A stretch of 26,117 nucleotides of DNA from an uncultured Prevotella sp. (GCA_900550635.1 URSZ01000015.1:1-26117); one strand, 5' to 3'; shown: positions 1 to 6,996, counted from the stretch's first letter. Program-made: numbers and translations. Notes: generated by a model from the sequence alone, not told the origin.

Positions 1-1
1 A

Positions 2-757
2 AACGACTTCATGACGCAGGCCGAGGCGCAAACGGCAGAACACTACAACAACGTGTCGGAAAAACTGCGCGCCTTCAGGGAATACGCCAGCGCACACAGG
101 GCTGCTCCGGCCAAAGGCGACGAATATCTTTTCCTGAAACTGGAAGAGCTGGGCAATTCATACAAGAGCTACAAAAAGGTAATCAGTCGGCTCGACGACA
201 TACGCTACGACAAAATCATAATAAACTGCGCAAGCAACGTAAAAGTGGCTTTCCACAAGAGCGACACCACCGAAAGCGACTACCTTAAGGAATGCAACAT
301 CACCAAGGTCTCAGGGCTGGACGACACCGACCTTGCGGTAATACAGCTGAAAACGAAAGAAACCCCGAAAGGAAAGTACATTTTCCATTTTCTTGATAAG
401 AACCGCGGCAAACGTACCATGTTCGAAACGGCAATGCTCAACCTGCGCTCCGACAACGAGGCACGCAGGCTAAAAGGAGGCACGGACCTGTGCATGATTG
501 GCTACGGCAAGAATGCAAATGCCGCAACCGACGGCGAGCTTCTCAAAGCCGGAGTGTACGAAGGGAGCATACTGCAAGACCCCGACGAACATTGGATAAG
601 ATACTCCCTTCCCGTTATGGATGTCTCGAGCGGCAGCCCGGTGCTTAACATGTTTGGCGACGTTGTTTGCGTGAACTTTGCAAACACATACGGCAACAGC
701 ACTTTCAACTTCGGTATCCCGCTGCACAAAATAAAAAGATTCCTGGGAATGGACTGA
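2..757 (+). CDS. Trypsin-like serine protease, C-terminal part (partial)
   Basis: The reading frame is open to the left edge, so the true start is probably outside the window; the first ATG (11) has no convincing ribosome binding site. Numbering from that ATG, GLDDTDLAVIQL (about 102-113) matches the region around the catalytic Asp of trypsin-like/DegP-like proteases (likely D107). The segment VSSGSPV matches the GDSGGP box, with S207 as likely nucleophile. The tail that follows (FNFGIPLHKIKRFLG) resembles the closing strand and helix of the family. The catalytic His is not visible and should lie upstream. A charged, probably helical stretch fills residues 1-65, where a protease core would normally be compact, so an insertion is likely. 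It is convergent with yidD, 15 bp away. The protease fold is fairly sure; the substrate is unknown. Confidence 0.7.
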   Translation, partial: NDFMTQAEAQTAEHYNNVSEKLRAFREYASAHRAAPAKGDEYLFLKLEELGNSYKSYKKVISRLDDIRYDKIIINCASNVKVAFHKSDTTESDYLKECNITKVSGLDDTDLAVIQLKTKETPKGKYIFHFLDKNRGKRTMFETAMLNLRSDNEARRLKGGTDLCMIGYGKNANAATDGELLKAGVYEGSILQDPDEHWIRYSLPVMDVSSGSPVLNMFGDVVCVNFANTYGNSTFNFGIPLHKIKRFLGMD

Positions 758-772
758 AACAGCGCCGCTCGC

Positions 773-1012
773 TCAGGGAACCGGGTCGTAACCACTGCCG
801 CCCCAAGGGTGGCAACGCAGAATGCGGCGCACGGCAAGGTACAAACCTTTCACCGGCCCGTGTTTGCGCAAGGCTTCCAGGGCATATTGCGAGCAGGTAG
901 GCACAAAGCGGCATGAAGGCGGCGTGTACGGCGACACGAAACGCTGGTAAAACCGTATGGGAGCTACAAGCAACGCCGTGAATACGTTTCTTATCACACT
1001 TGCTACCTTCAT
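773..1012 (-). CDS. yidD: Membrane protein insertion efficiency factor YidD
   Basis: This small protein of 79 residues has the YidD family signature throughout: an N-terminal amphipathic segment (PIRFYQRFVSP), the conserved cysteine block SCRFVPTCSQYALEAL, and the C-terminal HPWGGSGYDPVP. YidD is a membrane-associated protein that assists YidC-dependent insertion of inner-membrane proteins. It lies 100 bp downstream of rnpA on the same strand, the widely conserved rnpA-yidD order, so co-transcription is likely. GAGGA directly abuts the ATG. Length is normal for the family. Confidence 0.95.
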   Translation of the reverse strand: MKVASVIRNVFTALLVAPIRFYQRFVSPYTPPSCRFVPTCSQYALEALRKHGPVKGLYLAVRRILRCHPWGGSGYDPVP

Positions 1013-1112
1013 TCCTCGTATGCTTCTTTAAACTGCCGCCGCCATGCCGAAACATTGCGGCACAAGCCTGTTTTACATAATCAAGCTGCCGTGAAAAACG
1101 GCACCACCTTAC

Positions 1113-1568
1113 TTACCCGTCCGCTTCGCCGGCTAAGGCTTCTGCGTTATCCGCAAGGAAGTATTTCTCGACCGCACGGTGCAGCAGGTTTCTCACTTTT
1201 TTCTCAACCTCACTTGTGGGAAACTTCTCCTTCGACAGCCACACGAGCGCTATGTTCAGCGAAAGCCGGTTGTCAGCGCTGCGTTCCGAATTGTAACCCG
1301 CCACAGCGTCTATCGCGATATACTTGTTCAGGCGGTAGGCCTCGCGCAACTGCCTTTTTACCCTGTTGCGGTCGACGGCACAATGCAAATGACGCTTCGG
1401 CACGCTTATCAGCACGCATACCTCCACACCCTTGAACGGCGTTGTCCTGCATACGGCGCGCACGGGATAGGCCGAGAACGACTTGTTCCCCGCCGAAAAA
1501 AGCGCGTCTATCTCATTGCGCAGCCTCAGGCGCTCGCGCTTGCGGAATGTATGCCTCTTCAATTCCAT
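1113..1568 (-). CDS. rnpA: Ribonuclease P protein component
   Basis: RnpA binds RnpB RNA and helps it remove 5' leaders from pre-tRNAs. The 151-residue product starts MELKRHTFRKRERL, the usual basic N-terminus, and carries the diagnostic RNR box DRNRVKRQLREAYR near residues 66-79, plus the VLISVPKRHLHCAV strand. A short acidic tail follows the fold. A strong Bacteroidetes promoter (TACTTTTG at 1582-1575, with TTTG at 1606-1603) lies so close to the ATG that the transcript should start at or within a few bases of it, implying a leaderless or near-leaderless mRNA. hemD lies upstream but is separated by a terminator and a repeat element, so rnpA-yidD looks like its own unit. Confidence 0.95.
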   Translation of the reverse strand: MELKRHTFRKRERLRLRNEIDALFSAGNKSFSAYPVRAVCRTTPFKGVEVCVLISVPKRHLHCAVDRNRVKRQLREAYRLNKYIAIDAVAGYNSERSADNRLSLNIALVWLSKEKFPTSEVEKKVRNLLHRAVEKYFLADNAEALAGEADG

Positions 1569-1574
1569 TGATTA

Positions 1575-1606
1575 CAAAAGTAATGAAAGACTGGCGCAAC
1601 GGCAAA
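1575..1606 (-). promoter_or_regulatory. rnpA promoter (Bacteroidetes type)
   Basis: On the minus strand TTTG (1606-1603), a 20-bp spacer and TACTTTTG (1582-1575) match the Bacteroidetes -33/-7 consensus. The predicted start of transcription falls at about 1569, next to the rnpA ATG at 1568. Confidence 0.7.
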
Positions 1607-1704
1607 CGAAAACGCAAGTTTTCTCGTCCTCCCCTGCCGGGAAAGGCCCGAACGCCGGCAGGTAAATGAGGGTACATGCGGAACAACGGCCGGTTGCGGC
1701 CTTT

Positions 1705-1890
1705 TTTGTCCGCATTTTCGGGGCAGTTTCGCGGCGGGTTTTCAGGGGGCGGAAAATATGTCTGAGATATTTTAAAATATGTCTGACATATTTCGAAATA
1801 TGTGCCTTGTATTTTTTATTTGCTCCCATGTGGGGTAAACGCATTGAAAATCAGTTTTCACTTTTTCCCGCCCCGAAACGGACATTTCCG
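1705..1890 (+). repeat. Modular intergenic repeat, copy R1
   Basis: Full copy between hemD and rnpA. The left arm starts TTTGTCCGCATTTTCGGGG and ends GGGTTTTCAG (1736-1745). The core at 1756-1818 has three contiguous 21-bp units, with centres GTCTGAGATAT, GTCTGACATAT and GTGCCTTGTAT in that order. The right arm starts TTTGCTCCCATGTGGGG, contains the near-palindrome TGAAAATCAGTTTTCA (1845-1860) and ends GGACATTTCCG. The outer ends resemble inverted repeats (TGTCCG followed by TTTCGGGGC at both ends). The rest of the 1569-2051 gap holds the rnpA promoter, the hemD terminator and about 100 bp (1891-1983) in which I see nothing. Confidence 0.9.
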
Positions 1891-1983
1891 ACCTCGCTTC
1901 CCGCACATCCGGCAAGTGGGATTTCCTGCCGCAAACCTGCCCCGCTGTGCCGCACATGCGTCCCGTCCTGCGGCACGCGCATG

Positions 1984-2026
1984 AAAACATAAAGGTGCCG
2001 GCACAAACAATGCCGACACCTTTATG
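1984..2026 (-). terminator. Rho-independent terminator after hemD
   Basis: A 16-bp stem (arms 1988-2003 and 2011-2026) has a 7-base loop. In the minus-strand RNA the only non-Watson-Crick pair is a G-U wobble, and UUUU follows (1987-1984). On the plus strand the same position would be a C-A mismatch, so the structure favours the minus-strand transcript, fitting hemD 26 bp upstream. Confidence 0.8.
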
Positions 2027-2051
2027 TGCTTATTAGCTTATGAAGAATTGT

Positions 2052-2795
2052 TTACTTTTCGTTTTCCGAAAGATAAAGGTCGAGAGCCGACGGCATTGAA
2101 GGCATTTTCACCGTTGGTGCCTCCAAGTCCAGGCGAAGCCCGGCGTCGCTCGCCGCCTTGGCCGTAGCGGGGCCGAAGCAGGCTATGCGTATGTCGCCCT
2201 GGTTGAACTCGGGGAAGTTCTTCCGCAGCGACTGTATTCCGGCGGGGCTGAAGAACACCAGCATGTCGTAGTCGAACTTCTCGTCGGGCGTGAAATCGTT
2301 GCTTACCGTGCGGTACATCACGCATTCGCTATGCTTGAGGTTCTTCTCGTCGAGCATTTTCTGTATATGGTCGTCGTGCACGTCGCTCAGCGGGATAAGG
2401 TAGTTCTCGCTTTTGTGCTTGGCCATTACAGCTATCAGCTCGGGCAGTTTTCCCGTAGTGCCGAAGAAAACCTTGCGCTTCCTGTAAACCACATACTTTT
2501 GTATGTAGAGCGCAACCGTTTCGGAAATTCCGAAATACTTCATGTCTTCGGGCACGGTAATGCGCAGCTCCGTAACAAGGCGGAAGAAATGGTCCACAGC
2601 CGTGCGCGAAGTGAATACTATGGCGGTGTGGTCAAGAATGTTTACCTTCTGTTTCCGGAATTCCTTGGCATCTATGCCTTCCACCTTTATAAAGGGACGG
2701 AAGACAAGCTCCACGCCATGTTTTTCTGCAATATTGTAATAAGGAGACTTTGCCGAACTCGGTTGCGGCTGAGAAACTAATATTTTCTTAATCAT
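2052..2795 (-). CDS. hemD: Uroporphyrinogen-III synthase family protein
   Basis: The HemD family cyclises hydroxymethylbilane to uroporphyrinogen III on the heme/siroheme pathway. The 247-residue product shows the two alternating Rossmann-like halves: N-terminal ILVSQPQPSSAKSPYYNIAEKHG with FTSRTAVDHFF (about residues 61-71), and C-terminal FDYDMLVFFSPAGIQSLRKNFPE followed by RIACFGPATAKAASDAGLR. These segments correspond to the family motifs of the form V.FTS..a and ...a.G..TA....... The family is poorly conserved, so the call rests on these blocks and on context. The gene follows the DUF4271 gene by 4 bp and ends at a clear terminator, so it is the last gene of a LOG-DUF4271-hemD operon. 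Confidence 0.85.
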   Translation of the reverse strand: MIKKILVSQPQPSSAKSPYYNIAEKHGVELVFRPFIKVEGIDAKEFRKQKVNILDHTAIVFTSRTAVDHFFRLVTELRITVPEDMKYFGISETVALYIQKYVVYRKRKVFFGTTGKLPELIAVMAKHKSENYLIPLSDVHDDHIQKMLDEKNLKHSECVMYRTVSNDFTPDEKFDYDMLVFFSPAGIQSLRKNFPEFNQGDIRIACFGPATAKAASDAGLRLDLEAPTVKMPSMPSALDLYLSENEK

Positions 2796-2799
2796 TATC

Positions 2800-3831
2800 T
2801 CAAATATTCACTACCAATATTTCGTTGCAATAAACCAGAATGCGCCATAGCAAAAGCATGGGTATCAATTCCAGGGTGCAAAAGTACAAAAATAAGTGGA
2901 ATATGCTGTAAGTTAAGTTGAAAAATATTTGTTTGCACTTTACAAAAAGCAACAATTTCGACAGTCCTGCTATAATTATGAAAGCAGTTCCGGCCACTCT
3001 GAATGGCAAATCGAAATACACCAGCAGCAAAACGAGCGGGAACGAGGCCAGCCCCGTCATCATAACGGTAAGCACATAGCTTTCCATCCATTTGCGGCGC
3101 TGCCTTTTCTCGAAAAACACCCAGTTCACGAAATGATACGCAAGCATTTTGGCTGCAAAATACAAAAGGCAGATACCCGCGTCGGTGCCGAGCAGTATGT
3201 AAGGCGACACGGAGTTGAACACATGCGTCAGTGCCTGCTGTGTGTAATCGAAAAATAGTATTGCTATTACGAACGACGTATGAATTACGAGCAGTGCCTG
3301 GTTACGCAGTTCGCTGTCGGTATTTACCGCCGGCATGTTGTCGTCGTTGCCGCGCACGTAAAAGAAGTCCTTTATTTTTTCGAGCAGTATGTGGCTTGAG
3401 CGAACGATAAAGAGAGCCACGAGAAAGAAACTCACGAGCAATGCCCCGGTTACGAAATCATCGTCTCTCAGCCGGTAGGGCATAGGTTCGGCAGCCATGC
3501 CTATCTGCGTCACACGCAGCTCGGGGTGAAAGAACTCGGAGCCGGAAAAGAAGTTGTCCTTATAGCTGTATCGCGACAAATCCACCTTGGCGGGCGAACC
3601 TTCGAGGCCCGGAAGGTTGAGCGTGTCGGGCCGTGAGGATATTACGGCGGGCGGTATGTCGAGCATGGCCTGTATGGCCGAATCCTGCTGCGCCGGGGTT
3701 GCGTCGGCAGGCAGAAGCCGGAGCACTTCGCGCGGCGTGGTGGGTTTCCGGACAACAACGGCCTGCGCGGTATCTTCGAACGAACACACCGCCGCGCTAT
3801 CTGTCACCGACTGTTGCTGGCTTGAAAACAT
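2800..3831 (-). CDS. DUF4271 multi-spanning membrane protein
   Basis: The 343-residue product has a long non-membrane N-terminal part (residues 1-125, rich in Pro, Ala, Ser and Thr, no obvious signal peptide). About six hydrophobic segments follow, at roughly 127-145, 177-197, 210-235, 250-272, 276-296 and 305-335. The membrane half has the pattern of DUF4271 (for example LLVIHTSFVIAILFFDYTQ and AYHFVNWVFFEKRQRRKW), a Bacteroidetes family of unknown function usually found next to hemD. The 4-bp gap to hemD and 33-bp gap to the LOG gene indicate one operon. No function can be assigned. Confidence 0.85.
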   Translation of the reverse strand: MFSSQQQSVTDSAAVCSFEDTAQAVVVRKPTTPREVLRLLPADATPAQQDSAIQAMLDIPPAVISSRPDTLNLPGLEGSPAKVDLSRYSYKDNFFSGSEFFHPELRVTQIGMAAEPMPYRLRDDDFVTGALLVSFFLVALFIVRSSHILLEKIKDFFYVRGNDDNMPAVNTDSELRNQALLVIHTSFVIAILFFDYTQQALTHVFNSVSPYILLGTDAGICLLYFAAKMLAYHFVNWVFFEKRQRRKWMESYVLTVMMTGLASFPLVLLLVYFDLPFRVAGTAFIIIAGLSKLLLFVKCKQIFFNLTYSIFHLFLYFCTLELIPMLLLWRILVYCNEILVVNI

Positions 3832-3864
3832 CTTGCTCTTTACTCTTTTTTTCGGGGCTTGGTA

Positions 3865-4452
3865 TCAAATCTGCGCCATCTTGGATATGCCCGTGTCCCA
3901 AGGCGGCGTGGTCTCGGCCAGTTGCAGTGCCTCTTCGGGCGTGGCGGCCACGCTCCACAGCGAGCGATGCACGGGGCGCATGAAGCGGTTGCCGATTGCA
4001 CGGTCGAACATCTCGAGCAACGGGTTGAAAAAGCCGCACGTGTTAAGTATTATTATAGGTTTGCTGTACAGGCCGAGCTGTTTCCAGGTTATAATCTCGA
4101 GCAATTCCTCGAGCGTGCCGCACCCTCCGGGCAGCGCTATCGTGGCATCGCCCATGGATACGATTGTTTCCTTACGCACGTGCATGTCGGGCGTAACCAC
4201 CAGTTCGGTAAGCCCGTCACGGCACCAGCCGTTATCGACCATGAACTGCGGAATCACGCCCGTCACCGTTCCCCCGCCGCCGAGGCAGGCGTCGGCAAGC
4301 GCGCCCATAAGCCCTACTTTTCCCGCCCCGTAGACAAGGCGTATTCCCTTGGCGGCCATCTGCGCGCCCAGCGCGCCGGCGGCCTCGAAGAAAGGCTGCG
4401 GCACCTGCGAACTCGACGCGGCATACACCGCTATGCTTTTTATCTCTGTCAT
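3865..4452 (-). CDS. LOG family protein (nucleoside 5'-monophosphate phosphoribohydrolase-like)
   Basis: The 195-residue product has the LOG/TIGR00730 Rossmann fold: IAVYAASS near the N-terminus, the nucleotide-binding YGAGKVGLMG (41-50), and the diagnostic PGGCGTLEE box (108-116) followed by TWKQLG. Family members cleave the N-glycosidic bond of nucleoside 5'-monophosphates (AMP or cytokinin riboside monophosphate) to the base and ribose 5-phosphate. In gut bacteria the physiological role is usually unclear, so a cytokinin role should not be assumed. It is the first gene of the minus-strand operon with DUF4271 and hemD; a TACTTTTG box lies about 40 bp upstream. Confidence 0.88.
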   Translation of the reverse strand: MTEIKSIAVYAASSSQVPQPFFEAAGALGAQMAAKGIRLVYGAGKVGLMGALADACLGGGGTVTGVIPQFMVDNGWCRDGLTELVVTPDMHVRKETIVSMGDATIALPGGCGTLEELLEIITWKQLGLYSKPIIILNTCGFFNPLLEMFDRAIGNRFMRPVHRSLWSVAATPEEALQLAETTPPWDTGISKMAQI

Positions 4453-4491
4453 ATACGTTTGCTATGAAAACCGTACCGTTGCATACGTGTG

Positions 4492-4499
4492 CAAAAGTA
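4492..4499 (-). promoter_or_regulatory. Promoter -7 box of the LOG-DUF4271-hemD operon
   Basis: TACTTTTG on the minus strand (4499-4492) matches TAnnTTTG, giving a predicted leader of about 33 nt. I see no good -33 box, so this is weaker than the other promoters here. Confidence 0.5.
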
Positions 4500-4637
4500 C
4501 GAATTTATCGCCAACCTGCACGCCCGGGCCGTTTCTTATAAGAATCGTGACGCGGCAGTGCCGGTGCGCAACCCTGCGCACGGCGAATACCATGCCCTCC
4601 ACCGGCCAAGCGGCACGCAGCCCGGCGGCCATCGGTT

Positions 4638-4780
4638 TTTGTCCGCATTTAACATATCCCGTTCCGGCCTTTGTTCATGCGGGTTTTCAGGGGGCGAAAA
4701 AAAGGTCTGAGGAATTTTAAAATAGGTCGGATATATTTTAAAATATGTGCCTTGCTTTTTTTCTTTGCTCAGAGAGGCGA
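4638..4780 (+). repeat. Modular intergenic repeat, copy R2 (decayed)
   Basis: Lies between the metK 3' end and the LOG gene. The left arm starts TTTGTCCGCATTT (4638) and ends ATGCGGGTTTTCAGGGGG. The three-unit core at 4701-4763 has diverged first and second units (GGTCTGAGGAAT, GGTCGGATATAT) and a conserved GTGCCTTG third unit, the same order as R1 and R3. The right arm is cut off soon after TTTGCTC. The most degenerate copy, probably the oldest. In the rest of 4453-4985 I see only the LOG promoter and the metK terminator. Confidence 0.85.
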
Positions 4781-4908
4781 AAAAACAGTACCCTTATTTA
4801 ACAGAAAAACGGAGACCGCGTTTTAACATTTATCAAGCTCCGCATTCCGCCGCCATACAACCGTCACATATACACCGCGCACCGCCCGCCGCCCCGGCAA
4901 ACGGCACG

Positions 4909-4945
4909 AAAAAAACCGCACCGGCATTCGCTGCTGCCGGTGCGG
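4909..4945 (-). terminator. Rho-independent terminator of metK
   Basis: An 11-bp perfect GC-rich stem (arms CCGCACCGGCA at 4916-4926 and TGCCGGTGCGG at 4935-4945) with an 8-base loop is followed in the minus-strand RNA by seven U (4915-4909). It starts 40 bp after the metK stop codon. Confidence 0.92.
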
Positions 4946-4985
4946 GCGGGTATTTCCAAGTCGGGACTAATGCCCGTGCGCCTTA

Positions 4986-6269
4986 TCAAAGGCCGAAGGC
5001 CTGGCGCACCTTGTCTACGTAATCGAGTTTTTCCCACGTAAAGAGTTCCACCTCCACGGTTTTATCGCCTGCATAACGGTTTGTAAAGGTTTTCTTCACC
5101 GTTTGCGGTTCGCGGCCGAAATGGCCGTAGGCAGCGGTTTCCTCGTAAATGGGGTTGCGCAGCTTGAGGCGATCTTCGATTGCCTTGGGACGGAGGTCGA
5201 ACATCTCACCCACTTTCTTTGCTATCTCGCCGTCGGGCATGCTGACATGCGATGTGCCGTAGGTGTTGACATATATGTTAATCGGTTCGGCAACGCCTAT
5301 GGCATAGCTCAGCTGTATGAGCATTTCGTCGGCCACTCCGGCTGCCACGAGGTTCTTGGCTATGTGGCGCGCTGCATACGAGGCCGAGCGGTCCACCTTC
5401 GAGGGGTCCTTGCCCGAGAATGCGCCGCCGCCGTGCGCGCCGCGCCCGCCGTAGGTGTCGACTATGATTTTGCGGCCGGTGAGGCCGGTGTCGCCGTGAG
5501 GGCCACCTATCACGAACTTGCCCGTGGGGTTGACGAAGTATTTTATGTTGTCGTTGAAGAGTTTCTTTACCGCGTCGGTCTTTATCTCGCTCACCACGCG
5601 GGGAATGAGTATGTTAATCACGTCGTGGCGTATCTGCTCCAGCATTGCCTCGTCGGCCGCAGCCTGGTTGCCGTCCTTGGGCGCGATAAAGTCGTCGTGC
5701 TGCGTAGATACTACGATGGTGTCTATGCGGCAGGGGCGGTTGTTGTCGTCATACTCCACGGTCACCTGGCTCTTTGCGTCGGGGCGCAGGTATGTCATCA
5801 CCTTTCCCTCGCGGCGTATGTCGGCCAGCACGGTGAGTATCTTGTTGGCCAGCGCAAGGGTAAGCGGCATGTAGTTAGAGGTTTCGTTGGTGGCGTAGCC
5901 GAACATGATTCCCTGGTCGCCTGCGCCCTGCTCCATGGGGTCGCTGCGCTCCACTCCGCGGTTGATGTCGGGGCTCTGCTCGTGTATGGCGTTGAGCACG
6001 CCGCACGATTCGGCTTCGAACTTGTACTCTGCTTTGGTGTAACCGATTTTGCCTATCGTCTTGCGCACGATTTCGTGCAAATCGGCATAAGCCTTTGTCT
6101 TTACTTCACCGGCAACCACCACCTGTCCGGTGGTAACCAATGTTTCGCAAGCTACTTTAGAGTTGGCGTCGTATGCGAGCAACTCGTCAAGCACGGCATC
6201 CGAAATCTGGTCGGCCACCTTGTCGGGATGACCCTCGGATACTGATTCGGAAGTGAATAAATAAGCCAT
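4986..6269 (-). CDS. metK: S-adenosylmethionine synthase
   Basis: MetK makes S-adenosylmethionine from methionine and ATP. The 427-residue product starts MAYLFTSESVSEGHPDKVAD, which carries the GHPDK active-site motif. Downstream are the GAGDQGIMFGYA nucleotide-binding motif, IGGPHGDTGLTGRKIIVD, and the glycine-rich loop GGGAFSGKDPSKVDRSASYA. The length exceeds the enterobacterial enzyme (about 384) but is usual for Bacteroidales. I chose the ATG at 6269 because homology starts there; the frame stays open upstream to a TTG at 6368, but that stretch is leader RNA. The gene is monocistronic, with a leader of about 195 nt holding a SAM-II-like aptamer and a terminator-like hairpin, so repression by its own product is likely. 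Confidence 0.97.
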   Translation of the reverse strand: MAYLFTSESVSEGHPDKVADQISDAVLDELLAYDANSKVACETLVTTGQVVVAGEVKTKAYADLHEIVRKTIGKIGYTKAEYKFEAESCGVLNAIHEQSPDINRGVERSDPMEQGAGDQGIMFGYATNETSNYMPLTLALANKILTVLADIRREGKVMTYLRPDAKSQVTVEYDDNNRPCRIDTIVVSTQHDDFIAPKDGNQAAADEAMLEQIRHDVINILIPRVVSEIKTDAVKKLFNDNIKYFVNPTGKFVIGGPHGDTGLTGRKIIVDTYGGRGAHGGGAFSGKDPSKVDRSASYAARHIAKNLVAAGVADEMLIQLSYAIGVAEPINIYVNTYGTSHVSMPDGEIAKKVGEMFDLRPKAIEDRLKLRNPIYEETAAYGHFGREPQTVKKTFTNRYAGDKTVEVELFTWEKLDYVDKVRQAFGL

Positions 6270-6341
6270 TACTTTAGGTTTTTGCGCACACAGAACAATC
6301 TGCGTGCCGTTAATAATATGTTTTCTTAAGCATTCGGGAGC

Positions 6342-6364
6342 AAAAAGGCTTGAAAGCTCAAACC
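6342..6364 (-). terminator. Possible attenuator hairpin in the metK leader
   Basis: In the minus-strand leader GGTTTGA and TCAAGCC form a 7-bp stem with a GCTT loop, followed at once by five U (6346-6342). It lies between the SAM-II-like aptamer and the metK start. The sequence just upstream (GUUUUUGC) can pair with GCUAAAAC, the conserved 3' strand of the aptamer, offering an alternative fold. That switch is inference. Confidence 0.45.
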
Positions 6365-6403
6365 GCAAAAACCATGTACAACAGGAATCCCCGGCGGGGC
6401 CGA

Positions 6404-6454
6404 CGTTTTAGCATTGTTTTTTAGTGGTTGCAAGCAGTACAAATCTATCCACTC
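6404..6454 (-). ncRNA. SAM-II-like riboswitch upstream of metK
   Basis: Read on the minus strand, the leader holds GAGTGG (P1 5' strand), then GATTT, 7 nt and TTGCAA, then CCAC (P1 3' strand), then GCTAAAAC about 11 nt later. The blocks GAUUU-N7-UUGCAA, the flanking P1 stem and the distal GCUAAA match the SAM-II (metA-motif) aptamer in order and spacing. The exceptions are a 3-nt instead of 1-nt joint after P1 and a different P1 sequence. The total of about 51 nt fits. It begins close to the predicted transcription start and precedes metK, a known SAM-riboswitch target. Not tested with a covariance model. Confidence 0.65.
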
Positions 6455-6470
6455 TCGTGCTTATCGGCTG

Positions 6471-6502
6471 CAAAGGTAATACCTTTTGCCGGAACGGCAC
6501 AA
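6471..6502 (-). promoter_or_regulatory. metK promoter (Bacteroidetes type)
   Basis: TACCTTTG on the minus strand (6478-6471) with GTTG (6502-6499) about 20 bp upstream. The predicted start near 6464 places the SAM-II-like aptamer at the very 5' end of the RNA. Confidence 0.6.
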
Positions 6503-6559
6503 CGCGCGGCAAAAAATCTTCAAGAAAAAAAACGCGATGCCCGAATGCAAAACCGGGGC

Positions 6560-6745
6560 TTGAAAACAGCGTTTTCCGCGCCCGAAAAATGAAAACTGGT
6601 TTTCAGCGCGTTTACCCCGCCCGGGAGCAAGGAAAAAATACAAGGCACATATTTCGAAATATGTCAGACATATTTCAAAATATCTCAGACATATTTTCCT
6701 CCCTCTGAAAACCCGTTTGAAAACTGCCCCGAAAATGCGGACAAA
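6560..6745 (-). repeat. Modular intergenic repeat, copy R3
   Basis: Full copy in the divergent metK-rimP region, in reverse orientation. On the minus strand the left arm starts TTTGTCCGCATTTTCGGGG and contains two GTTTTCA steps. The core (6632-6694) has the same unit order as R1 (GTCTGAGATAT, GTCTGACATAT, GTGCCTTGTAT). The right arm contains TTGCTCCCGGGCGGGG and the near-palindrome TGAAAACCAGTTTTCA (read on the minus strand; 6605-6590). Between this copy and the rimP promoter there is only one 9-bp inverted repeat (6840-6874). Confidence 0.9.
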
Positions 6746-6839
6746 AACGGCACTCCCCTTGCGCCGCACGCAACCATGCCGCGAAAACCGCGACAAGGCG
6801 GGCATTTTTGCGGCACACACCGCCGCACACGGGCGGAAA

Positions 6840-6874
6840 CGGCAAAAAAGTTACGATTATGCTAATTTTTGCCG
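6840..6874. repeat. Inverted repeat upstream of the rimP promoter
   Basis: CGGCAAAAA (6840-6848) and TTTTTGCCG (6866-6874) form a perfect 9-bp inverted repeat with a 17-bp spacer, ending 29 bp before the rimP -33 box. It could be an operator; there is no further support. Confidence 0.5.
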
Positions 6875-6902
6875 CACGTATGCAAAAAAAGCCCTCCAAC
6901 AC

Positions 6903-6933
6903 ATTGTATATTAAAAATAAAATAATAATTTTG
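6903..6933 (+). promoter_or_regulatory. Promoter of the rimP-nusA-infB operon
   Basis: ATTG (6903-6906), a 19-bp spacer and TAATTTTG (6926-6933) match the Bacteroidetes consensus. Transcription should start near 6940, just before a stable leader hairpin. Confidence 0.7.
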
Positions 6934-6945
6934 CAGCGTACAAGG

Positions 6946-6971
6946 GTGAGGGGCTTGCAAAAGTTCCTCAC
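6946..6971 (+). promoter_or_regulatory. 5'-leader hairpin with GCAA tetraloop
   Basis: Positions 6946-6956 and 6961-6971 form an 11-bp stem (two G-U pairs) closed by a GCAA loop, a GNRA tetraloop. It starts within a few bases of the predicted transcription start and is not followed by a U-run, so it is not a terminator. It may stabilise the mRNA or bind a regulator. Confidence 0.6.
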
Positions 6972-6996
6972 TTATTGTTAATAACCCAAGAGCTAT

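Noticed and set aside
1666..1992. Open reading frames across the repeat copies, with a seven-residue period
   Set aside because: The 21-bp unit is seven codons, so frames stay open by chance. The peptides differ between copies, have no start signals and are interrupted by the arms.
5103..6245. 380-codon open frame antisense to metK
   Set aside because: It lies wholly inside metK on the other strand, has no recognisable domain, and metK is certain.
6270..6368. Upstream TTG start giving a 460-residue MetK
   Set aside because: The added 33 residues have no MetK similarity and would be encoded by the structured leader. The ATG at 6269 gives the standard N-terminus.
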